Below, one piece after another: positions 17,321 through 25,457 of a stretch of 64,000 nt of DNA (positions within the stretch are counted from its first letter, which is position 1; every line of letters starts with the position of its first letter). Below the pieces are notes generated by a model. That model saw only the letters and a program-made list of their open reading frames with translations, had not been told where the DNA came from and did not search any database. Source of the stretch: Thiomicrorhabdus sp. Milos-T2 (GTDB taxonomy: Bacteria > Pseudomonadota > Gammaproteobacteria > Thiomicrospirales > Thiomicrospiraceae); the NCBI RefSeq assembly GCF_000702325.1, contig NZ_KL370892.1:124001-188000 (forward strand), given 5' to 3'. The position numbers were made by a program, and so were the translations under genes.

Positions 17321-17422
17321 CACATTAGCTAACAGTAATATCGCTTTCAATTAAAATTTTATTTAGCCAGCAAGCAATTTTTGCGTTAACTCTGGAGTTT
17401 TGTTGTAATGTTGTTTTACTTT

Positions 17423-17617
17423 GAGACCTTTGCACGAGAGTATGCACGAGTAAAAATGGTTAAAATTCACCTGATTTTTGTTGAAAACCTTGCGAATAGC
17501 TAGCTATTCCCTGCGCTTTCCGTCGCAAACGAAGAACTCGACGCCCGAAGGGGTAAGTCGAGAATCGGGCAAATTTTCCCTCATTTTTCTTTCGCACCTA
17601 TCTCGTGCAAAGGTCTC
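17423..17617. mobile_element. MITE-like element, 195 bp, type B
   Basis: Terminal inverted repeats GAGACCTTTGCACGAGA and TCTCGTGCAAAGGTCTC are flanked by the direct repeat ACTTT (17418-17422 and 17618-17622). A central palindrome GAATAGCTAGCTATTC is present. The interior is shared with 44363-44546 but carries an extra inverted segment around CGACGCCCGAAGG. It ends about 28 bases before the start of the PhnD-like gene, so it may have changed that gene's promoter. Confidence 0.88.
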
Positions 17618-17645
17618 ACTTTATGAATGTGCTAGGGGCTATAAA

Positions 17646-18518
17646 TTGAAAAAACAAACTTTTCGATTACTACTTTTAATAGCGTCAATACTACTTTTAA
17701 CCGCATGCCAAAATGAAGAACCTACTGCACAAGAGGCTAATCCAATTGAAGAAAATAACGTGCTTGTATTGGCCGTATTGCCTTATGATGTGCCCACCAA
17801 AATTCAACGCCATTTTGCCCCTTTATTAACTTTTTTATCTAAATCATTAAACCGTCCAGTAAAGCTTTATGTCGCTACAAGTTATGAAGAGCAAATTTTA
17901 AAAATTGTAAGAGGGCAAGTAGATTTAGCCTATTTAGGGCCTTCAAGCTTTGTACGAGCTTATGACCGATTTGAATCAGCTAAGGGTAATAAAATTCAAC
18001 CTATCGCTACTGAAATTCCTTATGAAGCAGCCATTGTCGTTCGTAAAGATAGCCCTATTAAAAATATCTCTGATTTAAAAAATCACACTATTGCTTTTGG
18101 CGCGTACCAATCTTTTGCTGGGCATTTTAAAATTCGAGACTCATTAAAGAAAAATGGGGTAAGTCTATCTGACTTAAAGCTATACAGCTTTTTAGGACGG
18201 CACGAACGGGCAATTATGTCGGTTGTTTATGGTGAGTTTGATGCTGCGGCAGCTTCTTCAGGCATTGTGAGACGAATAAAAGGGTTAAACTACTCAATTA
18301 AAACTATTTACAGTACTGATGAGTTGCCACCCATTATGATTGCAGCTTCGCCATACATGCCAAAAGAGTGGGTATCAAAGCTAAAAAATAGTTTTCTCAA
18401 TCCAAGTTTTGAAGGCCAAGAGGCCATAACTATGTTTGCCCCCGGCGGAACCTTTTTACCTTTTAATAACCAAGCTTATGAGCCTGTTAGACAAATAATG
18501 AAGATTTATGAACAATAA
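17646..18518 (+). CDS. PhnD-like substrate-binding lipoprotein
   Basis: A periplasmic lipoprotein of about 290 residues. The lipobox LLLTAC is at residues 20-25. The rest is a phosphate/phosphite/phosphonate-type binding fold: VLAVLPYDVPTKIQRHFAPL, then YLGPSSFVRAYD, AIVVRKDSPIKNISDLKNHT and GAYQSFAGH. I chose the TTG at 17646, seven bases after AGGGG; the open frame runs upstream into the MITE and cannot be the real start. No ABC permease or ATPase lies nearby, so it may be an orphan receptor, perhaps sensing for a kinase. The ligand is unknown. Confidence 0.82.
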   Translation: MKKQTFRLLLLIASILLLTACQNEEPTAQEANPIEENNVLVLAVLPYDVPTKIQRHFAPLLTFLSKSLNRPVKLYVATSYEEQILKIVRGQVDLAYLGPSSFVRAYDRFESAKGNKIQPIATEIPYEAAIVVRKDSPIKNISDLKNHTIAFGAYQSFAGHFKIRDSLKKNGVSLSDLKLYSFLGRHERAIMSVVYGEFDAAAASSGIVRRIKGLNYSIKTIYSTDELPPIMIAASPYMPKEWVSKLKNSFLNPSFEGQEAITMFAPGGTFLPFNNQAYEPVRQIMKIYEQ

Positions 18519-18547
18519 TTGTTTGGTTAGGAATTTTGGCTTTTTTT

Positions 18548-18670
18548 GAGACCTTTACACCAAAGGGCATAAACACGAGAGTATGCGCGAATAAAAATGG
18601 TTCTAGGTGCCCCTTGAGGGTAAAAATTTTACCCAATTCTTGTTGTACCCCAAGGGCACTTCCGTTGAGC
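18548..18670. mobile_element. Truncated MITE, variant end
   Basis: Starts GAGACCTTTACACC and continues AAGGGCATAAACACGAGA, a longer form of the family end also present at 59047-59098. The inside has a GGGTAAAAATTTTACCC palindrome and a TACCCCAAGGG segment shared with 44363-44546. No right terminal repeat is found. The rest of 18519-18970 holds only AT-rich sequence and the operator-like palindrome at 18803. Confidence 0.65.
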
Positions 18671-18802
18671 TATTTTTAGGAAAAGCTATTGATTTATTAG
18701 CAGCTTAAATGAAGTTGCACTTAATATGCGAATTCAAGTTATGTAAATAGAGAATGAAAAGATGTGTATCTATGGGGATGATATTATCATTTGATTATAT
18801 AT

Positions 18803-18818
18803 GTATATGCGTATATAC
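18803..18818. promoter_or_regulatory. Operator-like palindrome before the rhodanese operon
   Basis: GTATATGCGTATATAC: arms GTATAT and ATATAC around four bases, about 155 bases upstream of the first rhodanese gene. AT-rich ATAT palindromes of this kind are typical of ArsR-family repressors, including the persulfide sensors BigR/SqrR; the specific regulator is not visible nearby. Confidence 0.4.
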
Positions 18819-18970
18819 TAATTATAAGGAATGGTTGAAAATATTTAACAAAACCAGATTTAAATGGTTACTAGTTGAGTTTTGAAATGCTAAACAAGTG
18901 AAAACATTTGGTTAATTAAATGAGAACTTTCGCACATTAATCGTATAAAGGTTTTTAAAGGATAAAAAAG

Positions 18971-19360
18971 ATGAAAGAACTAGATTTTGATACCTATTTA
19001 AAAGATTTTGATTATCAAGAAAGACTTGATATGAAAATTCAAATGCCTGAACTTTTTGAGCTTTATGCCAAAGGAGAGGCTCAGGTGATTGATATTCGTT
19101 TTAATGAAGAGTATTCAGCCTGGAATATCGGGTTTGGAGATCATATTCCTCTGAATGAATTGCCTGATAGATTAAATGAAATTGATAAAACTAAAACCAT
19201 TGTGACTATGTGCCCACATTATGATAGAGCGGAAATTGCAAGACTTTTCTTGAAGCTTAAAGGTTATCAAGCACGTTACCTTACCGATGGTATGTTAGGC
19301 GTTGTCAATTATCTTCGTGGTGATCAGGCAAGAGATTATATGGCAAAAATTAAAGGATAG
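18971..19360 (+). CDS. Single-domain rhodanese-like protein
   Basis: A 129-residue cytoplasmic protein with one rhodanese domain. The active-site loop is MCPHYDRAE, with the persulfide-carrying Cys near residue 78. VIDIRFNEEYSAWNIGFGDHIPLNELPDRL is the usual first half of the fold. The variant loop CPHYDR is not the common CxxGxR form. It heads an operon with a second rhodanese and a TauE/SafE-type exporter, suggesting movement of sulfane sulfur and export of sulfite or thiosulfate. An AAAGGA site precedes the start. Confidence 0.85.
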   Translation: MKELDFDTYLKDFDYQERLDMKIQMPELFELYAKGEAQVIDIRFNEEYSAWNIGFGDHIPLNELPDRLNEIDKTKTIVTMCPHYDRAEIARLFLKLKGYQARYLTDGMLGVVNYLRGDQARDYMAKIKG

Positions 19361-19364
19361 AAAC

Positions 19365-19727
19365 ATGGAACCATTTGTAAAAAATGTTATCCCTAGCAAT
19401 ATGAGTAATATGCGTATAGGGGTTGATGAATTCATTGAACTTTATAACGAAGGTAAATGTGAATTGGTTGATGTACGTGTGGCGATGGAAACAAAAGTCT
19501 GGCAAGTTAATTTTGGCCTTCAAATTCCAGCACCTGAACTGCCTGAACGTTTAAACGAATTGCCAAAAGACAAGCTGATTGTGGTTGCCTGCCCTCAAGC
19601 TGATCGATCTAATATGACTCGTATGTGGCTTGCTTCGCAAGGTTTTGAGGTTAAATATCTTATGGGTGGCTTGCTTGGATTGATGGATCATCTTAAAGGC
19701 GGTAATGCCAAAAAGATTCGGGGTTAA
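19365..19727 (+). CDS. Single-domain rhodanese-like protein
   Basis: 120 residues with the same fold as the gene before it: LVDVRVAMETKVWQVNFGLQIPAPELPERLNELP and an active-site loop ACPQADRSN. It is clearly a diverged tandem duplicate of the upstream gene. I chose the ATG at 19365, preceded by AAAGGA and four bases after the upstream stop; the frame is open earlier, within the first gene. It ends two bases before the exporter gene. Confidence 0.85.
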   Translation: MEPFVKNVIPSNMSNMRIGVDEFIELYNEGKCELVDVRVAMETKVWQVNFGLQIPAPELPERLNELPKDKLIVVACPQADRSNMTRMWLASQGFEVKYLMGGLLGLMDHLKGGNAKKIRG

Positions 19728-19729
19728 TC

Positions 19730-20482
19730 ATGAGTATTGATTTACTTCAATACGCCTTATATTTTTTGCTGACACTGGGCTTTTCAACCCTGTTTTCGAT
19801 GGGAGGGGTGGGCTCTGCCATTGGTCTTGTGCCCATATTTTCCATGATGGGAATGCCGCTTAACTTAGCAAAAGCAATAGGGCTTTTTATCAATTCTGCA
19901 TCCACGATTACTGCGTCGTTCATGAACTTTTTTCGCGGTGTGTTAGATATAAAGTTTGCACTGCCACTTATTATATCCATTTTAATTGCCACACCGATTG
20001 GTGCCTGGATGAGTCAATATATACAACAAGAAATTGTTGAGTGGATATTGGTTTCTTTCTTGATTGTAAGTGCCTTGTTGTTGATTTTTAGTAAGCGTGA
20101 AACCAAAGTTGTTTATGACAAAGTCTGGATACTTTATCTTATTGGTGGTGTGGTTGGACTTATTTCCGGAACCATTGGAGTGGGCGGGGGCGCACTTATG
20201 ATGCCATTGCTCATTTTACTTGGATTTGAGGCAAAAAAAGCAGCTTATGCTATTAGTTTTGTTATCCCTTTTTCAAGTTTGGGTGCCTTTACAACCTATC
20301 TTACTTTTGTTGATATGGATTGGGTTTTGCTTGGTGTGGTAACCGTGGCGGCGATTATAGGCGGGTACATAGGTGATTTTATAATGCATTATCGCCTCAA
20401 TGCCGCACAAGTAAAAAAACTTATCGCTGTAGTACTGCTGTTACTTGCCTCTAAAATGATTTATAACCTTTTAGGAGTTTAG
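19730..20482 (+). CDS. TauE/SafE-type sulfite/sulfur-anion exporter
   Basis: 250 residues with seven or eight membrane segments. The family motifs GVGSAIGLVPIFSMMGMPL (first repeat) and GTIGVGGGALMMPLLILLG (second repeat) are clear, giving the two-repeat TSUP architecture. Members export sulfite, sulfoacetate or thiosulfate. Its place after two rhodaneses supports a sulfur anion as substrate. The start directly follows the upstream stop, so the genes are probably co-translated. Confidence 0.88.
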   Translation: MSIDLLQYALYFLLTLGFSTLFSMGGVGSAIGLVPIFSMMGMPLNLAKAIGLFINSASTITASFMNFFRGVLDIKFALPLIISILIATPIGAWMSQYIQQEIVEWILVSFLIVSALLLIFSKRETKVVYDKVWILYLIGGVVGLISGTIGVGGGALMMPLLILLGFEAKKAAYAISFVIPFSSLGAFTTYLTFVDMDWVLLGVVTVAAIIGGYIGDFIMHYRLNAAQVKKLIAVVLLLLASKMIYNLLGV

Positions 20483-20483
20483 C

Positions 20484-20720
20484 ATGATACATGTTTTGAA
20501 AAAAATTGCCGATTGGATTATTGAGAATGAAAAAAAAGAGGCAACAAATTGTGGGATTCCTGATGAGATTATCGATGATTGGCGATTGACCATAGAAGAA
20601 CATCAAAATAGAATGAAAAATGATGATAAAACGGATACTGAGCAATATGATATGCTTCAAGAACTTGATAAACAAGTGAAAGAGATTGAGGCGATTCGTA
20701 AAAAGAAATGTCACAAATAA
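20484..20720 (+). CDS. Small charged helical protein, unknown
   Basis: 78 residues, highly charged, with three predicted helices (IHVLKKIADWIIENEKKEA, DDWRLTIEEHQNRMK, and DMLQELDKQVKEIEAIRKK). The ATG follows the exporter stop directly, so it belongs to the rhodanese operon. I do not recognise a family. It might be a regulator or a partner of the exporter. Confidence 0.6.
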   Translation: MIHVLKKIADWIIENEKKEATNCGIPDEIIDDWRLTIEEHQNRMKNDDKTDTEQYDMLQELDKQVKEIEAIRKKKCHK

Positions 20721-20767
20721 TCAAACCGTTAACAAGAAAAATGTATTCAGAATATTAGGGTAACTAA

Positions 20768-20828
20768 AGAGGGCAGTACCCTTTAATTTATCTTATTGAA
20801 TTTGTTAAATAATTCTGCCCCCTTTTTT
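20768..20828. repeat. Palindromic GGCAGTACC...CTGCCCCC unit with T-run
   Basis: GAGGGCAGTACCCTTTAA at the left and TTCTGCCCCCTTTTTT at the right, with TTATCTTATTGAATTTGTT between. The same core is present at 25371-25457 where an insertion sequence has landed. Here it lies just after the operon and could serve as its terminator. Confidence 0.6.
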
Positions 20829-20987
20829 ATAGAATTGAATTTACCCAAATCTTGCAAGTTTCTCAAAATATTTAATATTATTGGAGAAAAGAGTCCGTGC
20901 CGAATGGTACTTACTTAAGCGTAATCATTTGAATTAATTATAAACAAAAGAACGGTCTAATGGGAGGCTTCTCCCGGGAGAGAAAAG

Positions 20988-21965
20988 ATGATAAAAAAAT
21001 TACTGAAGCGGTATGGAGTGCAAATTGGGGCTTCTGCCTTAGCTATGGCATTGTTGTTATCGGTTCCGTTGGTCAGAGCGGCTGACATCGGACCCTTGGT
21101 TTCGGTCGCTTGGCTCAAGCAACACGCCAACGATCCCCATATCGCCATCTTGGATATACGAAGTGACAGAAAGGACTACCTCGAACGGGGACACATTCCG
21201 CAGGCTCGCCTATGGGACAAGAGCAATACCAAGAACCTGGTTGACCTCAAAGGCATCGGCCAGGTGATGCCCACAGCCAAGGGCGTTGCCGATTTGCTGG
21301 GAAAACTGGGAGTAAAAAGCGGCGATGCCGTGGTTCTCACCAATAATGGGAGATCGCCCCAAGATGTAACATTCGCCACGCGTGCCTATTGGGCACTGCG
21401 GTACTACGGCGTGAACGATATTGCCATTTTGGATGGCGGCACGGGCAAGTGGGCCAGCGAGGGATTACCTATCAGTCATGACGCAGCCCCTACGCCTGTG
21501 GCGACTACTTTGCAACAGGGAGTACCGCCAGTAAGGGCTGTATCTGCTATCGTGGGAGTCAATTGGGCCTACACCCTTTTAGACAAGCAAAAAACGGAGT
21601 TTATTGATGCCCGTCCCCCTAAGGTTTTCATGGGCCAGGATAAGCCCCCGTTCGATCCGAAATATGGACATATTCCCGGTGCGGTGAGTTGGCCGGCATC
21701 AGAGCTTTTCACCCGACACCCCTCCAAGATCAAGGGTTTTCAGGAATATTTTACGTTCAAAAACAGGGACGAAATCGAATCATCAGCACGAGCACACCGA
21801 GTGAACCTGAATAGAGCAGCCATAGTGTATTGTGATACGGGCCACTTGAGTTCGGGCGTGTTTTTCGCATGGCGGGAAATTCTGAAAAAGGACAATCTGA
21901 AATTTTTCCCCGGTTCCATGCGCGTATGGGGCGAACAGAACTTGCCGACTGCCATGGGGAAGTAA
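20988..21965 (+). CDS. Secreted tandem-domain rhodanese (thiosulfate sulfurtransferase type)
   Basis: 325 residues with a signal peptide ending at VPLVRA. Two rhodanese domains: the first (WLKQHANDPHIAILDIRSDR) has LTNNGRS instead of an active Cys and is inactive. The second has the catalytic loop YCDTGHLSS with Cys near residue 284. It acts in the periplasm, probably on thiosulfate or persulfides. Its DNA is visibly GC-richer, with different codon choice (many GGC, GCC, CTG), than the AT-rich neighbours, suggesting transfer. GGGAGGCTTCTCCC just upstream can fold over the GGAGAG ribosome site. A GCGGTCAGG inverted repeat follows the stop. Confidence 0.85.
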   Translation: MIKKLLKRYGVQIGASALAMALLLSVPLVRAADIGPLVSVAWLKQHANDPHIAILDIRSDRKDYLERGHIPQARLWDKSNTKNLVDLKGIGQVMPTAKGVADLLGKLGVKSGDAVVLTNNGRSPQDVTFATRAYWALRYYGVNDIAILDGGTGKWASEGLPISHDAAPTPVATTLQQGVPPVRAVSAIVGVNWAYTLLDKQKTEFIDARPPKVFMGQDKPPFDPKYGHIPGAVSWPASELFTRHPSKIKGFQEYFTFKNRDEIESSARAHRVNLNRAAIVYCDTGHLSSGVFFAWREILKKDNLKFFPGSMRVWGEQNLPTAMGK

Positions 21966-21977
21966 TTGGGATAGGGG

Positions 21978-21996
21978 CGGTCAGGTTACCTGACCG
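21978..21996 (+). terminator. Inverted repeat after the GC-rich rhodanese
   Basis: CGGTCAGGT T ACCTGACCG, a nine-base stem with minimal loop, 12 bases after the stop. There is no T-run, so it may be a mark of the transferred segment rather than an intrinsic terminator. Confidence 0.5.
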
Positions 21997-22189
21997 ATTC
22001 TCTCCCACACAATTCTAGAAAAAGGGGCAGCTTAGAATCAATTTGCAAGTGCAACACTAACTTGGATAAAGATAACACCCTAAAGCGAATGTTAGGTAAA
22101 GAGATAGGGAGATGGGGTAAAAAGCCTTGGCTATGTCAAAAGCCTTGAGGTCATTAAATTGACCCCGCAACTTTCTGTTTGGTTTAAAA

Positions 22190-22594
22190 CTACTGTAGCT
22201 TTTCAATACGCCCACTTAATTCCGTACTAGTTTTTAAGGTATTATAAATAGTACCGTATTTTTCAATATTGGTATGCAACAGTGCCAGACGTTTGTCGAT
22301 TTCTTCGGTTTTGATACGCACGGTGTAGTCTATTTTTTGCATTTTTGGTGGACTGTCCTGACGCTCGCCAGTAATCTCAATCTCAATCGCTTCAAACTTA
22401 AAATTAAGTATTGGCGCAACACGCTCAATATTTTTAAGAATGCAGGCAGCCAATGAAGCTAAGAGTAATTCAGCTGGATTAAAGGCTTCTGAATTGCCTC
22501 TTAAATCTGAATCTATTGTCAGCTTGGCTTGTTTGCAGCTGGCTTCACTGTGGTGATGATCCACCCATTTGGCTTTCACTTGATAACTTAACAT
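22190..22594 (-). CDS. OsmC/Ohr-family peroxide-stress protein
   Basis: 135 residues. NPAELLLASLAACILKNIERVAPILN is the central helix of OsmC proteins with the active Cys in SLAAC; the second conserved Cys position of Ohr is not obvious. Flanking strands fit the family (YTVRIKTEEIDKRLALLHTNIEKYGTIYNTL). The ATG at 22594 has GGAGA upstream; the open frame to 22675 is not needed. OsmC proteins reduce organic hydroperoxides or carry sulfur-related functions. It is the last gene of the metal/peroxide stress set. Confidence 0.82.
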   Translation of the reverse strand: MLSYQVKAKWVDHHHSEASCKQAKLTIDSDLRGNSEAFNPAELLLASLAACILKNIERVAPILNFKFEAIEIEITGERQDSPPKMQKIDYTVRIKTEEIDKRLALLHTNIEKYGTIYNTLKTSTELSGRIEKLQ

Positions 22595-22643
22595 GACAAT
22601 TCTCCATAGCGTATTGATTTGTAACTTTTTGCAAATATACGGA

Positions 22644-22796
22644 TTAGACCATAACTTCAAATACTTGCCCAACAACCGCAGTTAATGCCATGGCTAAGGC
22701 TCCCCAAAACCCAACACAAAAAGCCCCTTTGAAGAGAGAGGCACCACCAGCATAGGCCGCAATGGCTCCCATTATCGCCAGTAAAGCTAGGTGAAT
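22644..22796 (-). pseudogene. 3' fragment of a VIT-family transporter gene
   Basis: About 50 codons, from LALLAIMGAIAAYAGGASLF to GQVFEVMV and stop, almost identical in DNA to the end of the intact VIT gene at 26799-26943. The start of the gene is missing. Homology breaks at about 22796, next to a fragment of a different gene. Confidence 0.85.
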
Positions 22797-22797
22797 T

Positions 22798-22969
22798 CAA
22801 TTCCAAAGTGCAAGTACATCACTAAAATTATGCAAAGTATCACTCAAAAGAGCAAGATACCCTGAAATAATTCCCCCGATAATTTGCGATAGAGTAATAA
22901 TGATATTTAAAATAATCGTGATAAAAAGATTTTACCATTCACATTATGGTGGTGATGATGTTCAGACAT
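22798..22969 (-). pseudogene. 5' fragment of a cation diffusion facilitator gene
   Basis: Starts MSEHHHHHNVNGKIFL, a His-rich N-terminus typical of CzcD/ZitB-type CDF exporters. After a one-base frame change it continues ITIILNIIITLSQIIGGIIS, then SGYLALLSDTLHNFSDVLALW with the metal-binding HNFSD. It breaks off after about 55 codons at the junction with the VIT fragment. The start is one base after the stop of the thioredoxin-fold gene. Confidence 0.8.
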
Positions 22970-22970
22970 T

Positions 22971-23288
22971 TTAGTCCCTCGTTTCTAAAAAACTTTCAAA
23001 CGCTTCGGTGATTTGTTCTGCTTGAGGGAGGCCTTCTAAAAAGATATTTCCATCCAGGACAAGAGTAGGATCTTTTTCTACTCCTGCCTCAATCGCTTTT
23101 TCAGCATTGTATTCATACTCAAACCGCACCCTTAAAGGTAGACGTTTAATAGCACAGCTTAAGCGTTTTGAGAGTTTTTTTGTTGCTACTTTATCTCCAT
23201 AGAGAATGGCTTGTAAAAGAGGCGATTCTGTTTTGTGGGGGTTAAGTATCTCACCCGCTTGCATCTCCCTACAAACATACATCATCAT
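22971..23288 (-). CDS. Thioredoxin-fold protein without CxxC
   Basis: 105 residues, related to the gene at 27904-28242. The shared second half is the end of a thioredoxin fold: EAGVEKDPTLVLDGNIFLEG with the cis-proline-like DPTLV, then a helix ending FESFLE. Cysteines (VCREM, LSCAI) are not in a CxxC pair. It sits between desulforubrerythrin and the CDF fragment with near-zero spacing, so it belongs to their operon. A redox role is uncertain because the active pair is missing. Confidence 0.6.
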   Translation of the reverse strand: MMMYVCREMQAGEILNPHKTESPLLQAILYGDKVATKKLSKRLSCAIKRLPLRVRFEYEYNAEKAIEAGVEKDPTLVLDGNIFLEGLPQAEQITEAFESFLETRD

Positions 23289-23293
23289 GTGTT

Positions 23294-23947
23294 CTACTGT
23301 TTTGTAAGCAATCGAGAAAAATACTCTTGAGGGTGGTTACAGACTGGGCACGCTTTTGGCGGTTTTTTACCTCTATGCACATGTCCGCATACTTCGCAAA
23401 TCCACTCTTCTTCTCCCTCTACGCTTTCAAATTCCTCTTTTACTTTAAGGCGTTCAAGCAACTCTTTATACATTTTTTGATGTTCAAGCTCTACTTTACC
23501 AATGGCTCCAAAAAGGCGTGCTGCATCGTTATTTCCTTCCTCTTTAGCGATGGCCTCAAATTCTGGATACATAGTAAGGTTTTCATAACTCTCCCCTTCA
23601 ATAGCATCTTGCAAGTTTGCCAAAGTATCTCCAAACTCAGTACTGCTTTTAATCATATTCTGTAACTTAAATTCCAACTTAGCATGCTCTTTTTCATTGT
23701 TTGCTGCACGCTGAAAATGCCTTGCAACATCTCTAAAGCCCTCTTTTTGAGCTATTTTTGCATAAAACTCATACTTGTTTCTGGCCATTGATTCACCTGC
23801 AAAAGCTTTTAGCAGGTTGACCAAGGTAAGATTTTCAGTGGTACACTCCATCTCCTGACCACAACAAACTAGTGTGCCTCCACCGACAGTACTCACTTCA
23901 ACAACATTTCCGCATTGCTTACATCTATAACTTTCGAACTTTTTCAT
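23294..23947 (-). CDS. Desulforubrerythrin-type peroxidase
   Basis: 217 residues, three modules. An N-terminal desulforedoxin-like iron site (YRCKQCGNV, then LVCCGQEM) covers about residues 1-36. A four-helix diiron domain has AGESMARNKYEFYA, NEKEHAK, EGESYENLTMYPEF and ELEHQKMY at about 45-165. A C-terminal rubredoxin has CEVCGHVH and CPVCNHP at about 183-205. This architecture matches the desulforubrerythrin (Rrc) known from Campylobacter jejuni, which reduces hydrogen peroxide. It is uncommon in gammaproteobacteria, supporting acquisition from a microaerophile. The downstream genes concern metal and peroxide stress. Confidence 0.9.
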   Translation of the reverse strand: MKKFESYRCKQCGNVVEVSTVGGGTLVCCGQEMECTTENLTLVNLLKAFAGESMARNKYEFYAKIAQKEGFRDVARHFQRAANNEKEHAKLEFKLQNMIKSSTEFGDTLANLQDAIEGESYENLTMYPEFEAIAKEEGNNDAARLFGAIGKVELEHQKMYKELLERLKVKEEFESVEGEEEWICEVCGHVHRGKKPPKACPVCNHPQEYFSRLLTKQ

Positions 23948-24100
23948 TTTTAAAGCCTCATTATTTGCACTAAATTATATCGCTATAAAGTGTCTAGTGT
24001 TTTAGAACCTGAACAATCTGTTTTCGAGGAATATCGTGCCAAGGTTTTTTTAACTTAGAATTGGGCGTAACATAACTCTTTTTAACTTATCGCATACAAA

Positions 24101-25288
24101 CTATTCACTCATATCTTCTCTTGAAGATGACTCCTCTGTTTGAGTAACAAGTTCAATATCGAGTGCATCGAAGAGTGTAACAATATTTTCATCAGCATCC
24201 ATGTGACTCAGAATCACTTTATCAGTGTTGAGCAATAATAACTTTGCTACGAGCTTAAATGCCCTGCCTTTGCTGTCATTTGCAGTGGGATTACTAATAA
24301 TTTCACGACTAAGAACCTCCCCCGAACTTTCCTCATGAATTATTTCAAGCCAGGGAGATCTACCAAATTCATTACTAAGGTGCTCTTTATCACTATCTAG
24401 TAATCTTACAATGGTTTGGTAAGAGGGGTGATCCGGCTCATAATGAATAGTCGCAGCTTCAAGCTCAGGTATAGCATTGTGTAATTCATCAACAAAGAGG
24501 TCAATACGTTTATGAGCTTTTGCTGCATTGAAATTGAGAATTTTTAGTTCAATATCGGCAAAATAAACACTGCCTGACTTTCTAATATTTAAGCGTTTTA
24601 TCTCTGTTATATCAGGATTTGCAATTAAAATATCATAGGCTCTCGCATCGAGTTTGGTATCTACAGCATCTAGTAGAGAAAACAATGCTTCTTTAAGCAC
24701 ATCGTAAGCCCCTTTAAATATCATTAAAACAATTATAATAACCGCAACTTCTTGGGCATACGCAACATGGTAATGGTGAGCTATCAACCCAAGAACGACG
24801 ATCGTACCTGCACCAATATCACCTAACCAATTAACAGCATCCGCTTTAACCCCCGGAGAGTTTAATCGCTTTGCTGCTTTAAGTTCATAGATATAAAAAA
24901 TATACTGAATAAGTATCACAACCAAGACAAAGCCAACTGTGCTCCAGATATTTTCTGGGGTCATTACACCTGTTTCAAAAAAAACAGAGTGGATAATTTC
25001 ATAACCCGCAAATAATATTCCTATCCCACCAAGAAGGGCAGCCATATCTTCAAGTTTGTGCAAACCGTAGGGAAATTGCTTAGATTTATGCCCTGCAAAT
25101 AGAAGAGCTAAAAAAATTAACAGTGCTCCAAATACATCAGAGATAGAATGGATACCATCAGCGATAATTAAGGTGGAACTCATCATCCACCCCCACCCTA
25201 GTTTAGCTACAGATAAAGTCGCATTGAGCATTACGGAAGCAAAAAGCCAGCGCTGTTTTTCATCACTATTTCGAATATATTTGAACAT
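24101..25288 (-). CDS. Cation diffusion facilitator with extra C-terminal domain
   Basis: 395 residues. Six membrane helices with the family site in IIADGIHSISDVFGAL; the second site reads KADAVNWLGD, with Asn in the place of the usual His. The cytoplasmic CDF domain follows (YDILIANPDITEIKRLNIRK). From about residue 290 there is an additional domain of the NifX/NifB-like dinitrogenase cofactor-binding kind (FGRSPWLEII, SKGRAFKLVAKLLLL, DALDIELV). Such fused CDFs are thought to move Fe or Mn. The gap to the next upstream gene contains the IS-bearing palindrome. Confidence 0.82.
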   Translation of the reverse strand: MFKYIRNSDEKQRWLFASVMLNATLSVAKLGWGWMMSSTLIIADGIHSISDVFGALLIFLALLFAGHKSKQFPYGLHKLEDMAALLGGIGILFAGYEIIHSVFFETGVMTPENIWSTVGFVLVVILIQYIFYIYELKAAKRLNSPGVKADAVNWLGDIGAGTIVVLGLIAHHYHVAYAQEVAVIIIVLMIFKGAYDVLKEALFSLLDAVDTKLDARAYDILIANPDITEIKRLNIRKSGSVYFADIELKILNFNAAKAHKRIDLFVDELHNAIPELEAATIHYEPDHPSYQTIVRLLDSDKEHLSNEFGRSPWLEIIHEESSGEVLSREIISNPTANDSKGRAFKLVAKLLLLNTDKVILSHMDADENIVTLFDALDIELVTQTEESSSREDMSE

Positions 25289-25370
25289 TTATGCTTTCTT
25301 CTCTATTTAGTCGGATTTAAATATAACATGTGGATAAAAATTTGCCAAATTCTATAAGTAAAGAAGTAAA

Positions 25371-25457
25371 GGGGTCAGTACTCTTTAAATTATCTTATTG
25401 AATTTGTTGAATAATTATTATTTTTCGCTTTAAAAAATATTTAAAGAGTACTGCCCC
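25371..25457. repeat. Long hairpin unit disrupted at its right end by an IS
   Basis: GGGGTCAGTACTCTTTAAA (left) pairs with TTTAAAGAGTACTGCCCC (right) with one mismatch, enclosing TTATCTTATTGAATTTGTTG. The core matches 20768-20828. The original T-rich tail (CCTTTTAT) now lies after the insertion at about 26738, so the unit was probably a terminator-like hairpin before the insertion. Confidence 0.7.

Noticed and set aside
17478-17645. Long N-terminal extension of the PhnD-like gene
   Set aside because: The extension lies inside a MITE; the lipoprotein signal starts at the TTG at 17646 with a good ribosome site.
22050-22140. Short frame LDKDNTLKRMLGKEIGRW as a transposase or integrase piece
   Set aside because: About 30 codons with no clear match and no terminal repeats; too little to call.
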